64,000 nt of DNA, taken from JADLGL01 sp050184415. GTDB lineage: Bacteria > Pseudomonadota > Alphaproteobacteria > Rhizobiales > Kaistiaceae. The notes below the pieces were generated by a model that made no database searches, had not been told where the DNA came from, and saw only the letters and a program-made list of their open reading frames with translations. The DNA lies in the NCBI GenBank assembly GCA_050184415.1, contig JBFXAJ010000004.1, forward strand, positions 1-64,000, in the 5' to 3' direction. Numbering within the stretch: the stretch's first letter is position 1; every line of letters begins with the position of its first letter. Made by a program: the position numbers and the translations under genes. Below, piece by piece: positions 8,781-18,489 of the stretch.

Positions 8781-11700
8781 TCAAAGAAGACGCCGGCGGA
8801 AGAGCCGCGACGCGTTCCTGAAGAAGAGCCCGCACAGGAAGACTCCGAGGGCAAGAAGGGTCCAGAGCTGCCATCCCGGCACCGCGCGCCACGCCGGCTC
8901 GCCAAAGGAAATATCCGCGCCGGCGAGCATGCTTCCGCCGGTCGCGGCGGCGATCCTCCGGAGCGGCTCGAAATCTGTCCGGCTGAAGTCGTATCGCGCC
9001 GGATAGGGAATGAGGATGTCGGCGGTCGCCACCGCCGTCCCATCCGTGACGGTGACGACGAACATTCCGGTGCCCGGCGTGACCATCGCCCGGTATCGGC
9101 CGGGCTCGGTCTCCCGCAGCGGTACGGCCAGAGCCGCGCCATCCTCGCCTATCACCGTCGCGCTCAGCACCGCGCCGGTAAGCGGCGCTTCGGCGGCGTC
9201 GACATAGTCGGCGGTGATGGTGACCGCATCGCCGCTCCGCTCGGCCGCAACATGGAGCCCCGCGCCCTGCGCGACGGGCAGGAAATGGCGGATCGCCTGC
9301 GACCACAGCAGCGGATAGTCGGGCGCCGTGATCCAGTCGCGCGTGCCCTGCCCCGCTCCGTGGGTGGCGAAGGCGAGCACGCGGCCGCTGCCGTAGCGCC
9401 ACGAAGCGAGCAGCGGGACCTCGGTGCCGTCCTCGTCGTCGACGGCGAGATGGACGTCGGCCGCTGGCTTCGCCGTGGTGACGACGTAGCTCCGCACCGG
9501 CGGCAAGGTCTCGCCGATCCCGTCGAGGAACGCCGCCCCGCGATCGACCCAGCGCGGCTCGACCGTCGCGCTGCGGACCGGCGACCCTGCCAGGAGCAGC
9601 GCCTCGCGGGCGAGGATGCTCGGCAGCGCCTTGAAATCCTGCGTCGCGCTGAAGGCGCCGCCGCCGATATTGGCGATCTGACGGAGGAGCGTGAGGTCGG
9701 CCCCCTCTCCCGTCGCGATGGTCGAGATCGTGATGCGATCCGAGCGCGCCTCCTGGAGCAGCGCATAGAAGTCGCCCTCTTCTGCGAGTCCGTCGGTCAG
9801 CACAACGATGTGCCGGACCGCCGCCTCGGACGCCCCGAGCGCGTCGAGCGCATCCGAAAGCGCGGGAATGAGTGCCGTGCCGCCGCCGGCCTGCATGCGC
9901 TCGATCGACTCCGTCGCCGCTTCCGCCGCGGCCTTCGACCCGAGCGGAACGATCACCGCGCTCGCCGAATCGAACGCGATCACCCCGACCTCGGCATTGT
10001 CGGAAAGAAGGCGGATGGCCTCGATCGTCGCGAGCTTCGCGATGTCGAGCCGGTTGCCGGCGCCCACGGTCGCCTGCATCGAGCCCGAGCGATCGAGGAC
10101 GAACATGATCGCGGCCTGCGGCGCGTCGCGCGGCGTCCGGCTCGACAGCGGCGACAGGCGCTCGAAGGCGGTCTGGTAGTAGCCGCCCGGGCCAAAACTG
10201 TTCTCGCCACCGAGGATGAGGAGGCCGCGGCCGTGGGCGGACACCGCGGTCTCGAGGAGGCCCTGCTGGATGGTGTCGAACGACAGCGCCGGCGCGTTCA
10301 TCGTCACGATCACGTCGAAGGCCAGCCAGCCATCGAGGTCGAACGGCGCCTGCTGCGGCAGCATCACATCAGCGTCGAAACCCTGGATCGCGATCGCGTC
10401 GGCGAAATACTGGCCCCACGACATGTCGGGCGTGATGATCGCGACGCGCGGTTCCGCGGTCGTGCGGACGATCGCACCGGCGCGGTTGTTCTCCGCAACG
10501 GCGTCCGTGTCGGCGGCGACCATGATCTCGTACGTCGCGATACCCGGCGTCGCTTCGGCGACCAGTGCATCGACCCGGTTCGTTCCGGGCGACAGGGTCA
10601 CGGCATGTTCGGCGATGGCCACGCCGTCGCGGAGCATGGTCACCGTGCCCGCCTGCTCCCGGTCGCTGAAGATCGTCGCGGCGAGGAGGAAGGGGTCGCC
10701 GATGCGGATCGGGTTGGGCGCGGTCAGGCCGACGGCCACGACCTCGCCCGGAGCGGGCGCGAGCGGGACGATATCGACTGGGATTGCCGACGCCGACAGC
10801 GCGGGAAGCGCGCCCTCCGCTCCGCCGGTGCCGACACCGTTCGACAGGAGCACGACGCGGCCGGACCGGTCTCCGGGCAGCATGGCGGCCGCGAGCTGGA
10901 GCGCCTCGCCGAGCCCGGTCGCCGGCATCGGCCCGTCGGGTATGCCTTCCGCGGAGGGTTCCCGCGCAAGGTCCGCCGCGACGCGGGCCGCACCGTCGAG
11001 CGTCACGATCCCGAGCCGGGCGCCGCCGGGCGGCTCGACCTCCGGAACGTCTCCGGCCGCCGCCACGACGACGACATCCTCGTCCCCGACCCGGGCGGGG
11101 TACGGCACGTTGGCGATCGCGAGGACGAGGAACGCAACAGTGACGGTTGCGGCGGCGAAGACCGTTCGCGTGCGGGCGGCGCTCGGGTTGGAGCCGCGGA
11201 GCCGGTGCCAGCGTAGGAAGCCGGCCTCGCCGCGCCCGGCGAGCCACGCTTCCGCGAGCACCGCCGTGAGCACGGCGATGAGAAGCCATCGCCAGAGTGC
11301 GACTGACGAGGCCGACGACGCGGTCGCAGTCATCGGCGTGGACGCCTCGACTGCGGCGACACGCTCCGCAGGATCGGCGTTGACCGCAACGAGAGTGGCC
11401 CCGGCCCCCTCGCCCACCCGGAAGAGGCCGGCACGCGCCGGCACCCACGCCTCGGAATCCCGCGGGAGAAGGACGGCGATGCCGGTCTCGATATCGGTCG
11501 CAGGTGCCCCGGCGAACCGAACCGGCACGGCGCAGGGCAATCCGGCGACACAGCTTCGGGTCACCGTGCCCCGCTCGATGCCGAGGCTGGCGATCACGTT
11601 ACGGACGAAGAGCGGCAGCAGCGCGCCGTCGCTCCAGTTCGCCGCTTCGATCGGGAACGCGACCCGGATCTCGCGGCCGGCTTCGGTCAGGCGCTCCTCG

Positions 11701-13001
11701 ATGAGGCCGACGAGGCCGCTCTGCACCACGGCCGTCGCCCCTTCGGCGGCGTCGCCCGCGAACACCGCGCCGCCGATCTCGAGCTGCGCCCAGTCGATGT
11801 CGGCCGACAGCCAGTGCTCGCCGCGCCAGCCGGCGGGCTGGACGTCGGCGATCGCTTGCCGCGGCGGCGCGCCCTCGACATCGGCCGCGCCGATCCAGAG
11901 CGTGCTGATCGCAGGCCGGCGGGGAACAGCAATGCCATCGACGACCACGAGGTCGTATCGTGTCTCGTCCGCCGGCAGCGCGGCCGCGGTCGTGACCGCA
12001 ACCCCCTCGTTCGCCCCAAGGGCCGCCACGAGCGGCCCATTCCCCGGCCCGACATAGAGGACGTCGATCGTGTCGGGGGCCGACGCCACTACGGTCCCGA
12101 CCACATTGTCCGCGGGGCCGTCATCGTCAGGGAGGCTGAGAACGACCGCCCCCGGTCCGGGAAGCGCGAGGTCGAACGCGAACCCGCTCGCGGCGTCCGC
12201 GGCGGAAATGGCGACGCTGGTCCAGTCGAGGAACGTCGTGTCGCCCTCCGGCAGGAACCGCACGGCGACCACGGTCTCGCCTTCGGCGCCCTCGATCCGC
12301 CCTTCCACGCGCCACGCGCCTCCGGCCGGGTCGACCGGAACCACGGCTGCGGTCAGCGACCGGTTGTCCGGACTCGCGCCGAAGAGCCGCGACTCGACCG
12401 CCATCTCCGCGCCGAGGAAAGCAGCCGCGGCCGGGTCGTCGCCGAGGACCACGAGCCGCGTGCTTTCGCCGTCGCGAACAAGCGACGGGACCAGCGCCGC
12501 GGCGCCGGTCCAATCCGCACCGGCATCGGTCACCGCCAATCGATCGACGAGCGGGAGGATGCCGGACGCGGTGTCCTGCCGTGCGACGCGAACCGCGGCG
12601 GTCGCGCCGACCTCGATGACCGACACGCGCTCGTTTTCCCGCATCGACCGGACGGCGTCGCTGAGGAACGCCTGGGCCGCGCCAAACCGCGACGGCTCCA
12701 CATCGGCCGTCCGCATCGAGCCGGAAATGTCGAGGAGATACACGGTGTGCGCCGGCGCCGCCGCACGTCCGAGGAGCGGCTGCGCGAGCGCCAGCGCGGC
12801 CAGCACCACGACCAGCAGTTGGAGGAGGAGCAGCACCGTGAGCGGCGGCCGCTTGAGCCGGCGCGGCGCGGCGGCGTCCTCGAGGCGGCGCCAGAGGAGG
12901 ATGCTCGACACCTCGATCCGGCGGCGCTTCCGGCGATGGAGCGCAAGGACGACCAGCGTCAGCGAGCTCAGGAGCAGCCAGGCCGGGATCAGGAGGATCA
13001 C
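8781..13001 (-). CDS. Giant membrane protein with two vWA (MIDAS) domains, BatA-like fusion
   Basis: 1406 residues. The N-terminus resembles the BatA/aerotolerance region: two transmembrane helices around residues 1-20 and 52-75, with basic RRKRRR between. A von Willebrand A domain follows with MIDAS DISGSM at 91-96. Around residues 560-640 come two transmembrane helices, then a periplasmic region with a second vWA whose MIDAS is DRSGSM near 968-975, followed by VVLTDGLAEEGD. The C-terminal helix LWTLLALGVFLCGLFF is last. It looks like two normally separate proteins joined: BatA-like, plus a vWA/glutamine-amidotransferase-like protein. Such proteins usually work with MoxR ATPases and DUF58 proteins, but none is present in this window. 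The ATG overlaps the upstream stop by four bases (ATGA), so the two genes are translationally coupled. Confidence 0.78.
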   Translation of the reverse strand: MILLIPAWLLLSSLTLVVLALHRRKRRRIEVSSILLWRRLEDAAAPRRLKRPPLTVLLLLQLLVVVLAALALAQPLLGRAAAPAHTVYLLDISGSMRTADVEPSRFGAAQAFLSDAVRSMRENERVSVIEVGATAAVRVARQDTASGILPLVDRLAVTDAGADWTGAAALVPSLVRDGESTRLVVLGDDPAAAAFLGAEMAVESRLFGASPDNRSLTAAVVPVDPAGGAWRVEGRIEGAEGETVVAVRFLPEGDTTFLDWTSVAISAADAASGFAFDLALPGPGAVVLSLPDDDGPADNVVGTVVASAPDTIDVLYVGPGNGPLVAALGANEGVAVTTAAALPADETRYDLVVVDGIAVPRRPAISTLWIGAADVEGAPPRQAIADVQPAGWRGEHWLSADIDWAQLEIGGAVFAGDAAEGATAVVQSGLVGLIEERLTEAGREIRVAFPIEAANWSDGALLPLFVRNVIASLGIERGTVTRSCVAGLPCAVPVRFAGAPATDIETGIAVLLPRDSEAWVPARAGLFRVGEGAGATLVAVNADPAERVAAVEASTPMTATASSASSVALWRWLLIAVLTAVLAEAWLAGRGEAGFLRWHRLRGSNPSAARTRTVFAAATVTVAFLVLAIANVPYPARVGDEDVVVVAAAGDVPEVEPPGGARLGIVTLDGAARVAADLAREPSAEGIPDGPMPATGLGEALQLAAAMLPGDRSGRVVLLSNGVGTGGAEGALPALSASAIPVDIVPLAPAPGEVVAVGLTAPNPIRIGDPFLLAATIFSDREQAGTVTMLRDGVAIAEHAVTLSPGTNRVDALVAEATPGIATYEIMVAADTDAVAENNRAGAIVRTTAEPRVAIITPDMSWGQYFADAIAIQGFDADVMLPQQAPFDLDGWLAFDVIVTMNAPALSFDTIQQGLLETAVSAHGRGLLILGGENSFGPGGYYQTAFERLSPLSSRTPRDAPQAAIMFVLDRSGSMQATVGAGNRLDIAKLATIEAIRLLSDNAEVGVIAFDSASAVIVPLGSKAAAEAATESIERMQAGGGTALIPALSDALDALGASEAAVRHIVVLTDGLAEEGDFYALLQEARSDRITISTIATGEGADLTLLRQIANIGGGAFSATQDFKALPSILAREALLLAGSPVRSATVEPRWVDRGAAFLDGIGETLPPVRSYVVTTAKPAADVHLAVDDEDGTEVPLLASWRYGSGRVLAFATHGAGQGTRDWITAPDYPLLWSQAIRHFLPVAQGAGLHVAAERSGDAVTITADYVDAAEAPLTGAVLSATVIGEDGAALAVPLRETEPGRYRAMVTPGTGMFVVTVTDGTAVATADILIPYPARYDFSRTDFEPLRRIAAATGGSMLAGADISFGEPAWRAVPGWQLWTLLALGVFLCGLFFRNASRLFRRRLL

Positions 13002-14557
13002 GGAGCGATGGCCGCCGTGGCGTTGACGTAGCCGGCGACAAGGTCGCGCGCCGCCGGATTGAGCGCGGTCGGCGCCACCGCCGCCTCGACCTCGCGGACC
13101 CAGCCGGCGGGGACGGGAGGCATCTCGCCACCGGGCACCAGCTCCGCCGGCGGGGGAATCTCGATGCGGATGCGGCGGCCGGCCGGGTTGGCGTCGCCGG
13201 CGATCATCATGCCATGGTCGCCCTCGATCTCGATGTCGGGCGGCGGCGGACCCTCCTCGCCCGGCGCCTGGACGGCATTGCCGGCGACCTCGCCCGCGGT
13301 CTCACCGCGCTGCGTCGTGCCGGCGCCGGTGCGCTCCTCGCCCATGCCTCCGGGCGCATTCATGTTGAGCTCGGGATGCTCGAGATTGGTCTCGACGCCC
13401 TGGTTGCCCGGCTGGGCACCCGGCCGCGGCGTGGCACCGGCGCGGGCCTGGTTGACGACTTCGTCCTCCCCGTCGTCGTCCTCCAGCATCACCTGCTGCC
13501 CGCCGAGATTGCCCTCGACATGGTCCATCGGCGCCTGGCCCGCGCCGTCGCCGATGCCACGCTCGCCGCCCGGCGGGACGATGGTGGCGTCGTCCGCTCG
13601 CGGCGCCGGCGGGTCGAGGATCTCCGGCGCGCCGTCGCCGCCGACGAACGCGAGTTGCGGCGCGGTCTCCCGTTGCGGCGTCACGGCGCGGAGGGCATCG
13701 GCGAGCATCGCTTCGGCGGTGGCGGTGGCGGCGGGCGTGCCGCGCTGCGCCGCGGCGGCCGTGGCGTGGTCGAGCAACTCGCCCAGCTCCGTGGCGATGG
13801 CCGGCAGGGCCTCCGGATCGGCGGTCGCCAGCGTCGCGGCGAGCCGCTCTGCGGTCCGCCCCACGGCTTCGAGATAGGCGTCGTTCTGCACCGTCGCCTC
13901 GGTCCGGAGCAATTCGCCCGCAGTGCGAACGAGGTTGGCGGCCTCCGTCCGGGCTTCTTCGGTCGGCGTTGTGGGAGGCGCGGTTGCCGCCGCCATCGTG
14001 GCGGACGGAGATGCACCAGCGCCCGCCGTGCCCACCGGCGAAAGCTGGAGCACCGCCGCGACGACGAGAAGACCCGCAGCGACCGGCAATGCCGCCGGCC
14101 ATCGCCAGGGATGAGCGGCACGGTGGTCGATGGACGCGACCCGCGCCCCGGCATCGGCTAGCGCCACCGTCTCGACCGGGTTGAGTGGCCTGTCGAGTGC
14201 GGAGAGTTCCGTTGCAGTGGTCATGCGCTCGGCCAGGCGAAGGCGGCGATCGATCTCGCGCGCCGCGGCGACGCGGCTCGGCCGGCCCGTCCTGCGCGCG
14301 ATCGCGGCCACCATGGCTGCGGCGAAGCCGGCGGCCAGGCCGATCCCGAGTGTCACCACGAGCGGGTCGACGATCGCGTCGCCGAGGAAGCCTGCCGCTG
14401 CGCCGGGCGCTATGCGGCGCGCCGCTTCGAGGAAGACGGCCACGCCAAGCCCGACCACGAGCCCGATCGCAATGCTGGCGACGGCGTCGTGCAGGCGCGC
14501 GCGCCGCCGGACGAGGTCCAGCTTCCGATAAAGCTCGGCTACCGTGGTATTCGTCAT
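12998..14557 (-). CDS. DUF4175-like membrane protein with long disordered tail
   Basis: 519 residues. Hydrophobic segments lie near residues 25-45 (ASIAIGLVVGLGVAVF), 66-90 and 155-175 (PAALPVAAGLLVVAAVLQL). The cytoplasmic loop between them contains REIDRRLRLAERMTTATEL, as in DUF4175-type proteins that accompany vWA/MoxR systems. After about residue 200 the protein becomes an Ala/Glu-rich helical stretch and then a Gly/Pro/acidic low-complexity region (DDDGEDEVV, EEGPPPPDIEIEGDHG). It is followed with a four-base overlap by the double-vWA gene, so the two surely act together at the inner membrane. The ATG at 14557 begins MTNTTVAELYRKLD. The family assignment is by pattern only. Confidence 0.68.
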   Translation of the reverse strand: MTNTTVAELYRKLDLVRRRARLHDAVASIAIGLVVGLGVAVFLEAARRIAPGAAAGFLGDAIVDPLVVTLGIGLAAGFAAAMVAAIARRTGRPSRVAAAREIDRRLRLAERMTTATELSALDRPLNPVETVALADAGARVASIDHRAAHPWRWPAALPVAAGLLVVAAVLQLSPVGTAGAGASPSATMAAATAPPTTPTEEARTEAANLVRTAGELLRTEATVQNDAYLEAVGRTAERLAATLATADPEALPAIATELGELLDHATAAAAQRGTPAATATAEAMLADALRAVTPQRETAPQLAFVGGDGAPEILDPPAPRADDATIVPPGGERGIGDGAGQAPMDHVEGNLGGQQVMLEDDDGEDEVVNQARAGATPRPGAQPGNQGVETNLEHPELNMNAPGGMGEERTGAGTTQRGETAGEVAGNAVQAPGEEGPPPPDIEIEGDHGMMIAGDANPAGRRIRIEIPPPAELVPGGEMPPVPAGWVREVEAAVAPTALNPAARDLVAGYVNATAAIAP

Positions 14558-14593
14558 GGCAGGCGATATAACCCAGCCGGGGGGTCAGCGTCA

Positions 14594-15991
14594 TTGGATT
14601 GTCAAACGGCCTTGGCGACTGTCGCGAGCGCGGCGCGAACGGAGGGAAGAGCAGGCCGGATCGCCCGGATTCTCGTCCTTTCCGTCATCGGAATTCTCCT
14701 CCTCGCCGCGCCCGCCTTCTCCCAGCCGGCCGTGCTCGACGTCACGCTCGGCATCCACGTGACCCGGCTCGACGCAGCCGCCTTCCGGGCGCCGACCTGC
14801 CTCGATGCGGAGGGCCGGCCTCTGTCGCGCCTCGCGGGGCTTGCCGACTTCGCCGATTGCCCGGCCGTGGCGCCCGACACCCGAGCCATCGCGGTCCGGC
14901 CGGACGACACGGAGGAGGCCATCGCCCTGGCCCGTCGGGCGGTGTCGGCGGTCGCCGCCATGCCGACGGTCGGACCCTATCCGGTCCGGCAGATCCTGCT
15001 GGTGAACGACGCCGGCCAGGTGCGCGGCTTAGCCCTGACGACGCTGCCGGAAACGAGGCTCTCGGCGGAGGATGCCGCGGCCGCGTATCAAGCCTTCGTC
15101 GCGCTGATTGGCGGCACATGCATCGCCACCGACGCACCGAGGGCACGCGAAGCCTGCACGATCGTGGCGGACGGCGTTCGCACGCTGATCGAGCTGACCG
15201 AGGAAGACGGTGCCCGACTGCAGTCGCTCACGGTCGACCCGGCCATGACGCCGGGGGTGCTCATCGGCCTCGGCGCTGCGGAACCGCCCGCTCCGGCAAC
15301 GCCCTTTGCCGGCCGTCTCGCCGCCTTCCTCGCCGGCGCGACGCCCGACTGCCCGGGATGCGAGCTGGCCGGCGCCGACCTCCGCTGGATGGACTTCCGC
15401 GGCGGCGATCTCGCCGAGGCAAACCTTGCCGGCGCGAACCTCCACGGCGCATTGCTCTCGGACGCGAACCTCGCCGGCGCGGACCTCGCCGGAGCGAACC
15501 TCAATCGCACGATGCTCGACGGCGCGTTCCTGCGCGGCGCCGACCTTTCGAGCGCGATGCTGTTCGAAACGGTCGCGACCGGGGCGGACTTCACCGGCGC
15601 CAATCTCGCGAGCGCGCTCATGGGCAGCGTCGACCTCACCGGCGCGATCTTCGACGGCGCGAGCCTCGACGGCGCCGACCTCGCGGCTGCGGGCCTCGCC
15701 GGCGCCCGCCTATTCTTCGCCACGCTCCGTTACGCGACGCTCGAACGGGCCGACTTCGCGTCCGCGGACCTCCGCGGCGCCATCCTCGCCGACGCCCTCG
15801 CTACCGGCGCCGGCTTTGCCGGAGCCGACCTTTCCGACGCCGTCCTCGTCCGCGCCGACCTTTCCGCGGCCGGCTTCGCGAACGCGAACCTCACCAACGC
15901 CGACCTGACGGACGCAGTCGTCGCGGCGGCCGACTTCGCCGGCGCCGTGCTGGACGGCGCGATCCTGACGGGCACGGGGCTCGGGCGGTAG
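14594..15991 (+). CDS. Secreted pentapeptide-repeat protein
   Basis: About 465 residues. A signal peptide (ILVLSVIGILLLAAPAFS, then QPAVLD) leads a roughly 230-residue globular region with paired cysteines (PTCLD, ADCPA, GGTCIAT, EACTIV). From about residue 250 a run of A(D/N)LxG units begins: CELAGADLRWMDFRGGDLAE, then ANLAGANLHGALLSDANLAG and onward to the C-terminus. This predicts a right-handed quadrilateral beta-helix. The start is uncertain: TTG at 14594 after a G-rich AGCCGGGGGGTC is preferred because it sits just beyond the divergent gene's start at 14557; TTG at 14612 is an alternative. It is divergent from the vWA operon and its role is unknown. Periplasmic location is inferred from the signal peptide. 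Confidence 0.72.
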   Translation: MDCQTALATVASAARTEGRAGRIARILVLSVIGILLLAAPAFSQPAVLDVTLGIHVTRLDAAAFRAPTCLDAEGRPLSRLAGLADFADCPAVAPDTRAIAVRPDDTEEAIALARRAVSAVAAMPTVGPYPVRQILLVNDAGQVRGLALTTLPETRLSAEDAAAAYQAFVALIGGTCIATDAPRAREACTIVADGVRTLIELTEEDGARLQSLTVDPAMTPGVLIGLGAAEPPAPATPFAGRLAAFLAGATPDCPGCELAGADLRWMDFRGGDLAEANLAGANLHGALLSDANLAGADLAGANLNRTMLDGAFLRGADLSSAMLFETVATGADFTGANLASALMGSVDLTGAIFDGASLDGADLAAAGLAGARLFFATLRYATLERADFASADLRGAILADALATGAGFAGADLSDAVLVRADLSAAGFANANLTNADLTDAVVAAADFAGAVLDGAILTGTGLGR

Positions 15992-16163
15992 GTCCTACCT
16001 CCTGGCGGACGCTGTTGCGGACTACCGGAGGAACTCCTCTGCACCATCTCCCCGGCGGGGAGGTGGGAGATTTTCCACAGCGTCCCGGCGCTACGACAAG
16101 GTCTCGCACGGGGAGAAAAGACCTCGGGAGCGGTTGACCTTCATTGAAGCCGTCCGTGCCGGT

Positions 16164-18488
16164 CTACGGCAGCACCTCCAGGAAGAACACCGGCGACTCG
16201 TTGACGTCGTGGGCCTCCGCCACGAAGCGGCCCGCGAGGTCGGCGTTGAAGAGCACGGTCACCGGCGAATGCGGCGCTACCTCGGTCTCGATGTCGAAGC
16301 CGTGGAGATGCACCACCTGGGGCTCGTCGGCCATGAGCCGCAGTTCGACCGTCTCGCCGAGCCGGACCCGGATCGTCGGCGGGTCGTCGACGATCGCGAT
16401 CGGCACGTCGTGCACCACCCGGTCATCGGCGACGGGCGCCCCGACCCGGAGCGCGACGCGATCGGCGACCAGCCGGCCGCCGCTCATGAAGGCACGATGG
16501 TCGAGGGCATTGAGGTTGGCGAAGATGTCGTAGACGCCCGGCTCCAGCGGCAGGAGATATTCCGTGTCGAGGAATTCGGCGACGTACTGCCCGTTGAGGA
16601 AGAGATGCGCGTGCCCTACGCCGGGCACCGCCTCGGTGCCGTCCTCCGGCGTCGCGAAGCGGAAATTCGCCAGCGTGAAGCTGAGGAGGAAGGACCCCGC
16701 ATCGGCCTGTCGCACCGCCATCGCGATCGACGGAGCGTCGGCGCCCTCGACCGCATAGACCTGCGCGGCGTCGTTCACGTTGATGCCGGGCAGCGCGGTG
16801 TGCTCGTGGCCGTGGCCGTCATCGGCAAGCGCGGTCGGCTGCGTCGCCGCCGCGTTGGCCGCATCGGGAATCACGATGGTCCCTTCGACGATACGGCGGT
16901 CGAAATCGGAGACCAGTACCGTGAGCTCCACCGTCCACGTTCCGGGGAGCGGGATGGTGACCGGCGGCGTCGCCCAGGTGCCGCTGTCGGCACGCGCCGC
17001 GTCGACCTCGATCGGCTCGACTCCAAGGTCGGCATTGCCGAAGGCGAGCGTGATCTCCATCGGATCGATCGGCACCCCGTCGAGGCTCGGCTGCGTGAGC
17101 CGGGCGACGACCTCGCCGGCCGTGCCGGGCGTCACCGTGAGGTCGGCCGCGATGCCGTTGCCTTCGAGCCGGGCGATCGCCGGCGGAACCACGATCGGCG
17201 CCGGCGCCGGCGTGGGCGCGGCGGCCGCCGCAGGCGCGACCTCGTCGAGGGTCCGCGGCGGCGGCGTGAAGCGCCAGCCGGCGACGATGCCAAAGACGAG
17301 GACCACCAGCACCAACTCGACGATGATCGAGCGACGCAACGCGCGCCCGCCTTCCCGCGGCATCGCCGTGACCAGCGGGGTGAGGCTGTAGCGGTTGACG
17401 ATCGCGACGACGAAGAGCGCCGCGACCGCGGCGAGCTTGGCCGCGAGGACCCGGCCATAGTCGGTCGTCCAGAGGTCCGAGACCGCTTCGACCTGGATGA
17501 AGATGAGGAGCGCGCCGGCCACGATCAGCGGTGCCAAGGCGTGGGGCGCCGACGCGGAGAAGCGCTGCAGCGGGACGAGGCTGGCCCTGGAGGCATCGCG
17601 GAGCAGGAAGACGAGCGGCGTCAGCGCGCCGACCCAATAGGCGACGCCCAGGGTGTGGAGGAGCACGACGAGCCAGCTCAGCGCCTGGGGCGGCGCCCGG
17701 CTGGCATGGCCGCTGAGCGACAGCGCAACGCCGACGCCGATGAACGCGGCGAGTGCGAACCAACGGCTCCGTGCGCCGGCGGGGAGGCTGACGAGCGCAA
17801 GGATGAAGGCGACCACCGCGCCGATAAGCGTGGCGGCATAGGTGGACTCCGCGGCCACCGCCCACGCGTCGGCCCAGAACAGCGCCCCCGGTCCTTCGCC
17901 GAGAAGGTCGGCGCCCTGGAAGGCAAAGGCGAGCGGCGCGGCCACGAGGCCGGCGACGATGCTGGTCCGCACGATGCGGCGCGCACCCGCCGGAAGCTGC
18001 GCCGGCGCCACCACCCAGGCGGCGAAGAAGGCGCCGCCGACGCCAATGAAGAGGCTGAGATAGAGGACCACGCGCGTCAGCCAGATAAGCGGCCGCAGGA
18101 GCGGATCGCCCTCCTCCGCCGCGATTTCGGCCTGCGTGACGGTGCCGATCGAGAACACCACGCTGCCGCCGATCGGATGGCCGTCGGCGGAGACGACGCG
18201 CCAGCTCAGCACGTTGGTGCCTTCGGCAACCGGCGGCGTCGCAATGACGATGCTTGCGCCGTCCCGCGCGAAATCCTCGATCTCGGTCGCCGTACCGGTC
18301 GCATCGATGAGGCGAAGGACTGTCGGGTTGACCGGCTCGTTGAAGGTGATGCGAAGCGACTCCGGAACGGTGTCGAGGACCGCGCCGGTCGCCGGCGACG
18401 TTTCGAGAAGCACCGCATGGGCCGAGGCGGGCGTGGCAAAAGCCACGCCCGCCAGGACCATCAGCGCGCTGGCGAGGCGCGCGATCAT
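16164..18488 (-). CDS. CopC-CopD fusion with C-terminal His-rich cupredoxin-like extension
   Basis: 774 residues. The signal peptide ends ASA; the mature protein starts with His24 (HAVLLETSPATG), and DGH at 102-104 supplies another His. Both fit the Cu(II) site of CopC. About eight membrane helices (residues roughly 130-420) form the CopD part (LSGHASRAPPQALSWLVVLL, YWVGALTPLVFLLRD). After an Ala/Pro linker come a FixH/YtkA-like beta domain and then a domain with GVGHAHLFLNGQYVAEF. The C-terminal stretch has VVHLHGFDIE, a cupredoxin-like copper-ligand pattern. Ordinary CopCD fusions end after the CopD part. The start at 18488 is one base after the ycnI-like stop, so the genes form one operon. 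Role: copper uptake or periplasmic copper handling (inferred from family). Confidence 0.88.
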   Translation of the reverse strand: MIARLASALMVLAGVAFATPASAHAVLLETSPATGAVLDTVPESLRITFNEPVNPTVLRLIDATGTATEIEDFARDGASIVIATPPVAEGTNVLSWRVVSADGHPIGGSVVFSIGTVTQAEIAAEEGDPLLRPLIWLTRVVLYLSLFIGVGGAFFAAWVVAPAQLPAGARRIVRTSIVAGLVAAPLAFAFQGADLLGEGPGALFWADAWAVAAESTYAATLIGAVVAFILALVSLPAGARSRWFALAAFIGVGVALSLSGHASRAPPQALSWLVVLLHTLGVAYWVGALTPLVFLLRDASRASLVPLQRFSASAPHALAPLIVAGALLIFIQVEAVSDLWTTDYGRVLAAKLAAVAALFVVAIVNRYSLTPLVTAMPREGGRALRRSIIVELVLVVLVFGIVAGWRFTPPPRTLDEVAPAAAAAPTPAPAPIVVPPAIARLEGNGIAADLTVTPGTAGEVVARLTQPSLDGVPIDPMEITLAFGNADLGVEPIEVDAARADSGTWATPPVTIPLPGTWTVELTVLVSDFDRRIVEGTIVIPDAANAAATQPTALADDGHGHEHTALPGINVNDAAQVYAVEGADAPSIAMAVRQADAGSFLLSFTLANFRFATPEDGTEAVPGVGHAHLFLNGQYVAEFLDTEYLLPLEPGVYDIFANLNALDHRAFMSGGRLVADRVALRVGAPVADDRVVHDVPIAIVDDPPTIRVRLGETVELRLMADEPQVVHLHGFDIETEVAPHSPVTVLFNADLAGRFVAEAHDVNESPVFFLEVLP

Positions 18489-18489
18489 C

